Assembly: GCA_946413885.1 (NCBI GenBank)
Contig: CAMKMK010000034.1
Span: forward strand, 1 to 14,648
DNA: 14,648 nt
Direction: 5' to 3'
Source of the DNA: an uncultured Prevotellaceae bacterium
GTDB lineage: Bacteria; Bacteroidota; Bacteroidia; Bacteroidales; Bacteroidaceae
Shown here one piece after another: positions 1-6,995 of the stretch. The number at the start of each line of letters is the position of its first letter. The first letter of the stretch is position 1. A program made the translations under genes and the position numbers. Under the pieces are notes generated by a model, which saw nothing but the letters and a program-made list of their open reading frames with translations, had not been told where the DNA came from and made no database searches.

Positions 1-581
1 TTGTCTGCCAAGTTACATGCTTCTGAAATCATTGTGGCAGCACGTTTGTCATCACCTTTCGAATTATTCTCACCATAATAAGCCATATTATGACTCAAAG
101 TGTAGGGACCAACCACATCAAACTCGAGGTCAAAAAGGCCATAACTTTGGTCATAGAAATAATCATGAACGGAACCAGCGAAATATCCTTTTTCGTTGAA
201 GATACGGGAGAAGGTCGCTTGAGGTGTCGTCGTAACAAATCCTTTGTCAGCAAAATTGACAAGAATCACGAGACCTTTCCACGTACCATGAAAAGTAGTG
301 TTCCTGCGCGCCTTTCGTGTACGATTGCTTTGCAGGGAACGGGTTTGGCGACGACTTGTTATTTCGTCAGTCGAAACAGGTTGCATGATGCCATCTTTGT
401 CCATGAGAAAAGCCTTGCCATCAGGGGAGAGGAAACAATGGCCGAATTCATCACCTGTAAGGGTGAGTTCCTGCTGGCTGCCATCTTGTAAAGTGTAAAC
501 CTTGGTGACACGACGCGCGGGCACAGACCAAATGTTCACAGAGAACAAAGAAAGCAGAACTGCCAAAAACAATTTCCTCAT
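1..581 (-). CDS. M6-type secreted metallopeptidase, N-terminal part (cut by window edge)
   Basis: The reading frame opens at an ATG (579-581) and stays open for 193 codons to the window edge, so the C-terminal part is missing. The first ~20 residues (MRKLFLAVLLSLF..., ending near VPA) form a signal peptide, so the product is exported. The prodomain-like start reads VPARRV, then LQDGSQ and FLSPDGK, and matches the same segment of the complete gene upstream (684-2666: VPAERV, LTDGTQ, FLTDDGY). Further on, GSVHDYF..QS, VVGPYTL and AYYGENN match GSIRDYF..EQS, IIGPVKL and AYYGKNS of that neighbour, the stretch before the catalytic domain of M6 (immune inhibitor A-like) peptidases. The zinc motif HExxH would lie beyond the window, so activity cannot be judged. 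It lies 102 bp downstream of its paralogue in the same orientation and could be co-transcribed with it or use the weak promoter at 611-640. Confidence 0.85.
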   Translation of the reverse strand, partial: MRKLFLAVLLSLFSVNIWSVPARRVTKVYTLQDGSQQELTLTGDEFGHCFLSPDGKAFLMDKDGIMQPVSTDEITSRRQTRSLQSNRTRKARRNTTFHGTWKGLVILVNFADKGFVTTTPQATFSRIFNEKGYFAGSVHDYFYDQSYGLFDLEFDVVGPYTLSHNMAYYGENNSKGDDKRAATMISEACNLAD

Positions 582-610
582 AATTAATAGTTTAGAAGGT
601 TTTCTTCATC

Positions 611-640
611 CAAAGATTCCTGTTCAATTCTCTATTCAAC
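611..640 (-). promoter_or_regulatory. weak candidate promoter for the downstream M6 peptidase gene
   Basis: On the minus strand AATCTTTG (611-618) resembles the Bacteroidota -7 element TAnnTTTG with one mismatch. GTTG (637-640) lies 18 bp upstream as a possible -33 element. A start near 604 would leave a leader of about 22 nt. The match is imperfect and the gene may simply be read through from the peptidase gene upstream, since no hairpin terminator is seen between the two. Confidence 0.3.
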
Positions 641-683
641 CTTTTGTGTGATTGCAACTGTCTTGTCTTATTCTGCCAATTTG

Positions 684-2666
684 TCACTTGATAAACATCT
701 TCTTTGTTTTTCCTGTGCTGGAACGAAGAATATAGACTCCACGATGCAAGCCAAGACGGCGAATCTCGTCATCATAACATTCCGTGACAAATTCACCACT
801 GATGGAATACACGCGCGTGAGATCTTCGCCATAAGCAAGGGGCGATTGAATAGCATCGGTTAATGTGGTTACCTGATACTTCTCGTAGAGACTGTTCAGA
901 TAACGGTCATCCATCGCACGCACACGAACCGTATAGGTGGTTTCCGGCTTCAGGTTAGAGAAGCGGAAAGTTGTTGCCTTGAGGGAATCCACCTGAGTGA
1001 AAAGATTGTCGCCCTCCATCAGTTGTACGTTGAAACATGATGCATTCATCACAGGACCCCAAGTAAACTCGAAACTGGTCTCGCCCAGATTGGAAACAAC
1101 AAAACCTGCTGGAGGATCGAGCCTCCCTATAGGACGATACTTGAGCGTAATGGTGCCATCCAATTCCTCAGAAATGTCTTGAATGGGCTTCTTCATGTAC
1201 TCGCCAGTAAAAACTGTGGCAGCAGGATAAGTGTCATCCGTAAGGTCAAAGTTGAACGTGTCGCCTGGAAAGAGTTGGCCTGAGAGGCAAGCATACCATT
1301 CATCACGTCCAGAAGCCGAATTTGTGCCAAGATACAGGCCATTGGCGGCGATAATCGTCATGCGTTGATGGCTTGGACTCGTATTCACATCATTGGATGT
1401 CCAGTTGGAACGCTTGTAATCCACATGAGTGACCTGTAAACCATGACCACGCAAGCCAAGCTTGTCGTCCCATCCCTTGGGCTGACGGTTCTCCAGAATG
1501 TAATATTCGTTGGAATTGGCCTCATTAGTCACCTTGTATCCCACGCCGCCTTCCTCAAAAGGTTTGATGCGAAGGGTGCTGGGTTCATTTACGTCAACCA
1601 ACTTGCGCCATCCCAGGAAATCATGCTCGTAGGCAGTATAATTGCAGGGATTGTATCCACCATTGCAATATTCACCATAATCCATCACGCTCCAAATATC
1701 CATTCCAAACGCCACATTGTTGGTGTCGTAGAAATCAGGCAATCCAAGGGCATGACTCAACTCGTGGATGAAAACCCCCACTCCATCAGGTTTCACGGCA
1801 AGAATCTCTGTGTGTTCCTCGTTCCATTTGGAGGGACGGAGTTCGTTCGAGCATCCTGTAGTAGCAAAGGTGATGCCGCCAATGCGGACGGAACTCGTCG
1901 TCTCCTTTGGCCAGAGAGCATCCTCGCCTCCTCCATTGCTTTCAGCCAAACCAGCATAAATGAAGAAGATCATGTCCACATTGCCGTTCCTGTCGTTATC
2001 GAAAGGGCTCCAATCACTTTGCAACTGCAAAGCCTTTGCTATAGCATGAGAACGGAACGTGGAGAAGTTCGAGTCCTTCGAGCCACCTGAATTCTTACCA
2101 TAATAGGCATAGCCCTCGTCCAACTTCACAGGACCTATGATTGTGAACTCAGGAAAGAACGTACTGTCGCTCTGCTCGACAAAATAGTCACGTATGCTGC
2201 CATGACTGCCATGAGTCTTATAGAGGTTTCCGTCGAGAGTCCCATTGCAGAACTTATCGTAGTATTCATGTACGGACTCATCATCCTCAGCCACAGTAAA
2301 ATCCAAATCGGAAAAGCTGACCAGAACGACTGGAACACGTTGAATGCCAGTACATTTGAGCGCAGCCGACTCTACCGTACCAATGCGGCGGGCAGGAGCC
2401 TCACGACGATCATCCTCTGTATCAGCATCTTCTTCCACAACCAAATCCATGGGAGTCAGATCGGTCAGCACATAGCCCTCCTCCGTCGATTCGATGATGT
2501 ATCCGTCGTCCGTCAGGAAGAAAGAGTAATCCTCGTTGCCCATCAGGGTACCCATCACCTGAGTGCCATCCGTCAGAGTAATCAATCGACGAACACGCTC
2601 GGCTGGAACTGCCAAAGCCATGAGAGTCACAAAGAAGGATAATATGGTCAGAAAAAACAATCTCAT
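684..2666 (-). CDS. secreted M6 family metallopeptidase with FnIII domain and T9SS sorting tail
   Basis: The 660-residue product is a predicted zinc endopeptidase of the immune inhibitor A (M6) type. It starts with a signal peptide (MRLFFLTILSFF..., to about residue 20). A prodomain-like region follows, then the catalytic domain with the zinc motif HELSHALGLPD (H301, E302, H305; G308 and D311 fit the HExxHxxGxxD form). An aromatic-rich segment after it (WSVMDYGEY) would supply the Met-turn region. Residues ~513-599 read as one fibronectin type III domain (PPAGF, LKPETTYTVRVRA). The last ~45 residues (VYSISGEFV, then GVYILRSSTGK and a basic end) look like a type A T9SS C-terminal sorting domain, which would place the protein at the cell surface or outside. 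The start is supported by a good promoter 25 bp upstream. A truncated paralogue follows downstream. The substrate is unknown; nutrient protein degradation or host-protein attack are both inference. Confidence 0.92.
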   Translation of the reverse strand: MRLFFLTILSFFVTLMALAVPAERVRRLITLTDGTQVMGTLMGNEDYSFFLTDDGYIIESTEEGYVLTDLTPMDLVVEEDADTEDDRREAPARRIGTVESAALKCTGIQRVPVVLVSFSDLDFTVAEDDESVHEYYDKFCNGTLDGNLYKTHGSHGSIRDYFVEQSDSTFFPEFTIIGPVKLDEGYAYYGKNSGGSKDSNFSTFRSHAIAKALQLQSDWSPFDNDRNGNVDMIFFIYAGLAESNGGGEDALWPKETTSSVRIGGITFATTGCSNELRPSKWNEEHTEILAVKPDGVGVFIHELSHALGLPDFYDTNNVAFGMDIWSVMDYGEYCNGGYNPCNYTAYEHDFLGWRKLVDVNEPSTLRIKPFEEGGVGYKVTNEANSNEYYILENRQPKGWDDKLGLRGHGLQVTHVDYKRSNWTSNDVNTSPSHQRMTIIAANGLYLGTNSASGRDEWYACLSGQLFPGDTFNFDLTDDTYPAATVFTGEYMKKPIQDISEELDGTITLKYRPIGRLDPPAGFVVSNLGETSFEFTWGPVMNASCFNVQLMEGDNLFTQVDSLKATTFRFSNLKPETTYTVRVRAMDDRYLNSLYEKYQVTTLTDAIQSPLAYGEDLTRVYSISGEFVTECYDDEIRRLGLHRGVYILRSSTGKTKKMFIK

Positions 2667-2690
2667 GCGTGTACATTATCTATTTGAATG

Positions 2691-2721
2691 CAAAAATACG
2701 GATTTTTCGTGGTTTTGCAAA
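2691..2721 (-). promoter_or_regulatory. Bacteroidota-type promoter for the M6 peptidase gene
   Basis: On the minus strand TTTG (2718-2721), a 19-bp spacer and TATTTTTG (2691-2698) match the TTTG-N19-21-TAnnTTTG consensus of the Bacteroidota primary sigma factor. The peptidase ATG is 25 bp downstream of the -7 element, so the leader would be under 20 nt. Confidence 0.75.
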
Positions 2722-2737
2722 AAAAAGAATGATAAGA

Positions 2738-2769
2738 TTTGTGAATTAATGAAAAACCACCTATCTTTG
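2738..2769 (+). promoter_or_regulatory. Bacteroidota-type promoter for tRNA-Ala
   Basis: TTTG (2738-2741), a 20-bp spacer and TATCTTTG (2762-2769) match the TTTG / TAnnTTTG consensus. The expected start near 2775 lies about 16 nt before the mature tRNA 5' end. The element is back to back with the peptidase promoter; the two -33 boxes are only 16 bp apart. Confidence 0.8.
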
Positions 2770-2790
2770 CACTCGCAAACATGCAAATCC

Positions 2791-2868
<78 letters not shown>

Positions 2869-2871
2869 AAG

Positions 2872-2920
2872 AAATTCACAACCATCTTATTATCAGATAG
2901 TTGTGAATTTTCTTCTATTT
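2872..2920 (+). terminator. intrinsic terminator after tRNA-Ala, possibly bidirectional
   Basis: AAATTCACAAC (2872-2882) pairs perfectly with GTTGTGAATTT (2900-2910). After one mismatch, ATCT (2884-2887) pairs with AGAT (2895-2898) around a 7-nt loop. A T-rich tract (TCTTCTATTT) follows on the plus strand. The stem starts 3 nt after the tRNA CCA. On the minus strand it lies about 100 bp beyond the ABC ATPase stop with a poorer T tract, so it may also stop that operon. Confidence 0.8.
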
Positions 2921-3011
2921 ACAAAAATAAAGGTTTAATGGTCATTTTGGTGGTCAGCGGATTTTTCTGGTTGGCAGGTGGAATAGTCAATCTTTGACCT
3001 TTTTGTTCTTC

Positions 3012-3743
3012 TTAATCGGTAATCTGGAAGTAGTCCTCGAGCTCGGCTTGGGCTTGTCCTTCACGATTGTCGATGTCGCGGATGATGATGCCGTGCTCCA
3101 AAAGTGCGATGCGTGGACAGATATCGACGGTGTGCTGGAGGTTGTGGCTCGAGATGAGGATGGTGGCTCCCGTCTCCTGGTTATACTTCGTGAGCAGATG
3201 CTTGATGGCACTCTGGCTGCTGGGATCAAGGAAGTTGAAAGGCTCGTCGAGAATGAGAACCTGTGGGCGGAGCAGCATGGCGGCAATGATGCCCACTTTC
3301 TGCTTGTTTCCGGCACTCAGGTTGCGGATGAGCTTCTTCTGTCCCACCACTTCGTCTGCCATGAAGTGATTGAAGCGGTCGAGGAAGTTTTGCAATTCTC
3401 CTGAGGCGATGCCGCAGATGCGTGCTATGAAATGGAAGTACTCGTCTGGTGTAAGATAGTCGATGAGGAAAGACTCGTCGATGTAGGCTCCCGTCCAGTC
3501 CTTCCATTCCTCGGTTTCTGCCACATTCACGTCGATGGGATTCTCAGGGGAGTTGCTTATCATGTGGACGTCGCCGTTATCGGCTTTTATCAGGTCGAGA
3601 ATGAGGCGGAAGAGGGTACTCTTGCCAGCTCCGTTGTTACCCACCAATCCCAGCATTTCGCCGCTATGGATGGTGTAGCTGTCGATATTCACGGCGACTT
3701 TCTCGCCAAAACATTTCTTCAGGTTATTGATTTGAATCTGCAT
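3012..3743 (-). CDS. ABC transporter ATP-binding protein
   Basis: The 243-residue product is a single nucleotide-binding domain of normal length. It has the Walker A GNNGAGKST (residues 35-43), the signature LSAGNKQK (142-149, a variant of LSGGQ usual in multidrug-type exporters), the Walker B LILDEP (163-168) and the switch histidine H200 (SSHN). In the Q-loop region, where glutamine is usual, the sequence reads AYIDESFLIDYLTPDEY (86-102), so the Gln appears replaced by Asp or Glu; this variation occurs in CcmA-like exporter ATPases. It follows the permease gene by 38 bp on the same strand and is almost certainly its ATPase partner, acting on the cytoplasmic side of the inner membrane. It is the last gene of the run that starts with ftsK. 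The substrate is unknown. Confidence 0.9.
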   Translation of the reverse strand: MQIQINNLKKCFGEKVAVNIDSYTIHSGEMLGLVGNNGAGKSTLFRLILDLIKADNGDVHMISNSPENPIDVNVAETEEWKDWTGAYIDESFLIDYLTPDEYFHFIARICGIASGELQNFLDRFNHFMADEVVGQKKLIRNLSAGNKQKVGIIAAMLLRPQVLILDEPFNFLDPSSQSAIKHLLTKYNQETGATILISSHNLQHTVDICPRIALLEHGIIIRDIDNREGQAQAELEDYFQITD

Positions 3744-3781
3744 AATTTCGATAAGTGACTAAGTAATGGTAAATATAAGGA

Positions 3782-5335
3782 TTAGAAATTTCGTGATGCA
3801 CGGAAGCCTTCCATGTTGACGTATCGGCGTTGCATCATTCGCTCGTAGATGTTGCGAAGCCAAAGCTTGTGGGTAAGCAAGCCTGCCAATCCGAGGGCTA
3901 TCATGAGGAAGTATCCGCCTGGGTTGCCCAAGAGCACAAGGACAATCTTCTCCACTCCTATGGGGAGGAACATCGCCACGATGGTGATGATCTGTTGCAT
4001 CGTGTTGGCTTGCTTGGCGGTAATCTTCTGGTTGAGAGGCAGGGTATCCTTGTTGTAAACCGCCAACTGGAAGAAGCATGGATAAAGGACTCCAGCCGTG
4101 AAGAAGAGATAACCCAGGTTCATCCAAAGGGAAATCTTGCCTATGAAGACAAGCGGAAGGATGAAGAGGAGAGGAATCAGGATGGAAATGCTGTTGAAAT
4201 AGAACTTGGCTTTCAACAGCTCGTAAATGCTCTGGCGGCGCGACATGAGTCCGTCGATGTAGTTTCCTTCGTAGCACATGATGGTGGGCAGGGTCATCAC
4301 GCCCAAGAGCACGTAGTCGTAGAGACAAATGAAGGATTTCATGAACGAACCGTTGTAGATGTCTGTGAAATAGAGCATTGCGCTGAAGAAACACATCGCG
4401 CAAAGGGCTATGATGAATCCCATGCGTACCTGCTTGTTGCGAAGTCTCAACTTGATCTCCATCTTGAGATACTCGCCCATAGCGCCGTAACGGTTGAGGA
4501 AGTTCATCTGGGTAGCGTGCTTCATCTCTACCTCTTCCTTTTGGGCAACCTCGTTATAAACCATCTTTGACTGGAGGAGGTAATTGATGTAATAGAAGAA
4601 AGCTATGATGGCAAAGACTACCAGATAGGGCCACAACTGAATCTTGGCGAAGGCGTACATGAATTCCGTGCAGGGCATATCGAGCACATTCTCCTCAGGA
4701 ACGAGCATCAGTACCACAAGTCCTGCGTGGATGGCTGCCGGAAGGAGTGCCCATGCGATGTGCTTCATGCAGAGAGCACGTACGAAGAGATAAGCGTACC
4801 CATTGGCGACGAAGAGCAACCACCATCCGATGAGCCAGCTGAGGAATGCCCAAAAGCCCATCAGGGGCCATACGGCAATAGCTCCGAAAGGCACAAAGAA
4901 GAACGCCCAAAACATGTTGCCTAAACTCAATCCTGCCTGAGTCAGATAGACATTCATCAGGAAACTACGGCGAACAGGCAGAAGACTGTAGGGCTTGGAT
5001 TGCTGGGCAGGTGTCTCCTGAAGGGCGAAACGCAACCAGAAGTCCGTGATAAGGAAATAAAGAAGTACACCATCGAGGACATGAAAGGCTGCCACGCCGT
5101 TGTAGGCTCCCTTCAAGCCACCAGGAAGGGTGACTCCCATGAGGAGGAGGATGGCGGCGTAATAAATGATCATGAACCACGCAAGGAACTTCATGAAACG
5201 GTTCTTCTCGAACATGGGATGGCGTTTGTCCTTGAGTTTCCCGTTTTGCTTCAGGATCTTGTAGAGTTGGTACAAGCCAACCTTTATCTTTCCACCTAAA
5301 AGAGAATAGGTGAGTTTGTTTTTGTTACGTTGCAC
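3782..5335 (-). CDS. DUF5687-like ABC transporter permease
   Basis: The 517-residue product is an integral membrane protein with about 11-12 hydrophobic segments. A basic, non-cleaved N-terminus (rich in Lys/Asn, residues 1-45) is followed by the first segment at ~48-70. A charged cytoplasmic stretch in the middle (EEVEMKHATQM, then EYLKMEIKLRLRNKQVR) precedes the second half. This two-half layout with a central basic amphipathic segment, and a following conserved-looking YEGNYIDGLMSR, fits the Bacteroidota permease family DUF5687, which is typically coupled to a separate ATPase. The ATPase gene lies directly downstream. It begins 27 bp after the trxB stop. Family assignment is from general resemblance and gene pairing, not from a profile search. 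Export rather than import is inferred because no binding-protein gene is present. Confidence 0.8.
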   Translation of the reverse strand: MQRNKNKLTYSLLGGKIKVGLYQLYKILKQNGKLKDKRHPMFEKNRFMKFLAWFMIIYYAAILLLMGVTLPGGLKGAYNGVAAFHVLDGVLLYFLITDFWLRFALQETPAQQSKPYSLLPVRRSFLMNVYLTQAGLSLGNMFWAFFFVPFGAIAVWPLMGFWAFLSWLIGWWLLFVANGYAYLFVRALCMKHIAWALLPAAIHAGLVVLMLVPEENVLDMPCTEFMYAFAKIQLWPYLVVFAIIAFFYYINYLLQSKMVYNEVAQKEEVEMKHATQMNFLNRYGAMGEYLKMEIKLRLRNKQVRMGFIIALCAMCFFSAMLYFTDIYNGSFMKSFICLYDYVLLGVMTLPTIMCYEGNYIDGLMSRRQSIYELLKAKFYFNSISILIPLLFILPLVFIGKISLWMNLGYLFFTAGVLYPCFFQLAVYNKDTLPLNQKITAKQANTMQQIITIVAMFLPIGVEKIVLVLLGNPGGYFLMIALGLAGLLTHKLWLRNIYERMMQRRYVNMEGFRASRNF

Positions 5336-5362
5336 GGTAGCGTTGTGATTGAATGATTGTTA

Positions 5363-6292
5363 TTATTGTTTCAGATATTTCTCAGCCTCGATGGCAGCCT
5401 TTGCACCACTCCCCGCAGCCACTACGGCTTGGCGGTAATGAGGATCTGCCACATCGCCAGCGGCAAAGACACCAGGCACATTGGTGAGAGGGCTGTTGCC
5501 CTCCGTCAGGATATAACCTGTCTCGTCGGTTTTCATCCAAGGACGGAACGCGTCGCTATTGGGGCGATGACCTATGGCAAGGAAGAATCCGTCGATGGGA
5601 AGGTCGTATTCGTGCTCGTCTGGCTCCCCCTTACGATGAACCAAGTGGGCACCTTCCACACCATTCTCTCCAAAGAGCCCCAGCGTATTGGTCTCAAAGA
5701 GAACCTCGATCTTGGGATTCCCGAAGACACGGTCTTGCATGATCTTGCTTGCACGAAGATAAGGCTTCCTGACGATGAGATAGACCTTGCTTGCCAATCC
5801 TGCCAGATAAGTGGCTTCCTCGCATGCTGTGTCGCCTCCACCTACTACCGCCACCACTTTCTTGCGGTAGAAGAAGCCGTCGCAGGTAGCACAGGCGCTA
5901 ACGCCCTGACCCATGTATTTCTGCTCATCAGGCAACCCCAGATACTTGGCTGTGGCACCCGTGCAGATGATAATGGCTTCAGCCGTGATCTCGCTATTGT
6001 CGTCGAGCCAAAGATGATAGGGCGATTGACTAAGGTCTGTGCGGAGAACTGTTGCGCTACGGATGTCGCAACCAAAACGCTCTGCCTGTTGGCGCATATT
6101 CTCCATCAGCTCATTAGCGTCAACTCCATCAGGAAAGCCAGGAAAGTTCTCGACTTCTGTCGTAGTGGTCAGCTGACCTCCTGGCTGAAGACCCTCGATG
6201 AGGACGGGTGACAGATTGGCACGCCCGGCATAGATGGCAGCGGTATATCCAGCAGGGCCACTACCTATGATCAACAGTTTTATGTGTTCCAT
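5363..6292 (-). CDS. trxB: thioredoxin-disulfide reductase (NADPH)
   Basis: The 309-residue product has the usual length and order of the low-molecular-weight thioredoxin reductases. The FAD-binding motif GSGPAG is at residues 10-15, followed by the GGQL segment (38-41). The redox-active pair is CATC (C134, C137). The NADPH-binding motif GGGDTA is at 151-156. A C-terminal FAD motif reads AAGDV, followed by RQAVVAAGSG. It passes electrons from NADPH through FAD to thioredoxin in the cytosol, supplying ribonucleotide reductase and thiol repair. It sits 21 bp after lolA and 27 bp before the ABC permease gene, within one transcription unit. All catalytic residues are present. Confidence 0.96.
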   Translation of the reverse strand: MEHIKLLIIGSGPAGYTAAIYAGRANLSPVLIEGLQPGGQLTTTTEVENFPGFPDGVDANELMENMRQQAERFGCDIRSATVLRTDLSQSPYHLWLDDNSEITAEAIIICTGATAKYLGLPDEQKYMGQGVSACATCDGFFYRKKVVAVVGGGDTACEEATYLAGLASKVYLIVRKPYLRASKIMQDRVFGNPKIEVLFETNTLGLFGENGVEGAHLVHRKGEPDEHEYDLPIDGFFLAIGHRPNSDAFRPWMKTDETGYILTEGNSPLTNVPGVFAAGDVADPHYRQAVVAAGSGAKAAIEAEKYLKQ

Positions 6293-6313
6293 ATTCTGAT
6301 TCTTCTCTTTTGT

Positions 6314-6970
6314 TTATCTCAAATCAACGAACAAGGCACTTGGATAATCCTCTTTGTTGAAGACGAACTCAGAGTCCTGGAAGTTTTGGTTGATCTTGAT
6401 ATCGTTGAGGGCAATGCGAGTCCACTCGTCGTTCTGACGGATTCGAACGCAAAGGGGAATGTAGTCTTCCTGACGAATGTCGATGTAAATCTCCTGGGCG
6501 TCCATATTCTTGAAGCGAGCCACTAAGTGCACCTCGTAAGTGGGTTGGTCACGCAAAGTGGTCTCGCGCATGGAAGCACGATAACCTCTTTTATAGACAT
6601 TGAGGAAAGAGTAGGGGTTTAGTGTCGTCATCTCTTTCTTGGTGGGAATGGACACATCAACCTCGTTGGCGTTTACGATGTAGTTCCATTGTGTCTTCCC
6701 ATCGTACCACGTGATGAGTTGGGGCGTGGTGAGCTTGAGTCTCTTGCCTGAGAGCAGCATGGTCCCGTTGGAGCTTCCTGTCTCTTGGAAGTTTTTGAAT
6801 TGTGTGGCTGTGAAATCAAGTTTCAGGTCACCACAAGCCTTGATGGTGGTAGCCGTATAATCAAGTACCTTGGTAGCTTTGTCAACTGTTTGCGAGAAAG
6901 AAGTGAGTGTAAACAGAATGCACAGGGCTCCCAGCATACCTCTCAAAGAAATGTTGCTTGTTCTTTTCAT
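6314..6970 (-). CDS. lolA: LolA-like periplasmic outer-membrane lipoprotein chaperone
   Basis: The 218-residue product has an N-terminal signal peptide (basic MKRTSNISLRG, hydrophobic core, cleavage probably near TSFSQ) and no lipobox cysteine, so it should be soluble in the periplasm. The mature part is rich in alternating beta strands. It carries LolA-like segments such as GTMLLSGKRLKL, LITWYDGKTQWNYI and the C-terminal NDIKINQNFQDSEFVFN followed by KEDYPSALFVDLR. LolA binds lipoproteins released from the inner membrane and carries them to the outer membrane. The gene is 25 bp downstream of ftsK and 21 bp upstream of trxB; ftsK-lolA linkage is common in Bacteroidota and supports the call. 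A general LolA-fold protein with another ligand cannot be excluded. Confidence 0.85.
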   Translation of the reverse strand: MKRTSNISLRGMLGALCILFTLTSFSQTVDKATKVLDYTATTIKACGDLKLDFTATQFKNFQETGSSNGTMLLSGKRLKLTTPQLITWYDGKTQWNYIVNANEVDVSIPTKKEMTTLNPYSFLNVYKRGYRASMRETTLRDQPTYEVHLVARFKNMDAQEIYIDIRQEDYIPLCVRIRQNDEWTRIALNDIKINQNFQDSEFVFNKEDYPSALFVDLR

Positions 6971-6995
6971 AAATGTATTTGTGATTAAATATTCA

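Noticed and set aside
1443..2090. 215-codon open frame on the plus strand
   Set aside because: It is antisense to the M6 catalytic domain containing HELSHALGLPD; a shadow frame.
2986..2998. small perfect hairpin GTCAA-TCT-TTGAC just after the ABC ATPase stop
   Set aside because: Only 5 bp of stem with AT pairs and no T tract following on the minus strand; too weak for a terminator.
5357..6211. 284-codon open frame on the plus strand
   Set aside because: It lies entirely opposite trxB, whose catalytic motifs are complete; a shadow frame.
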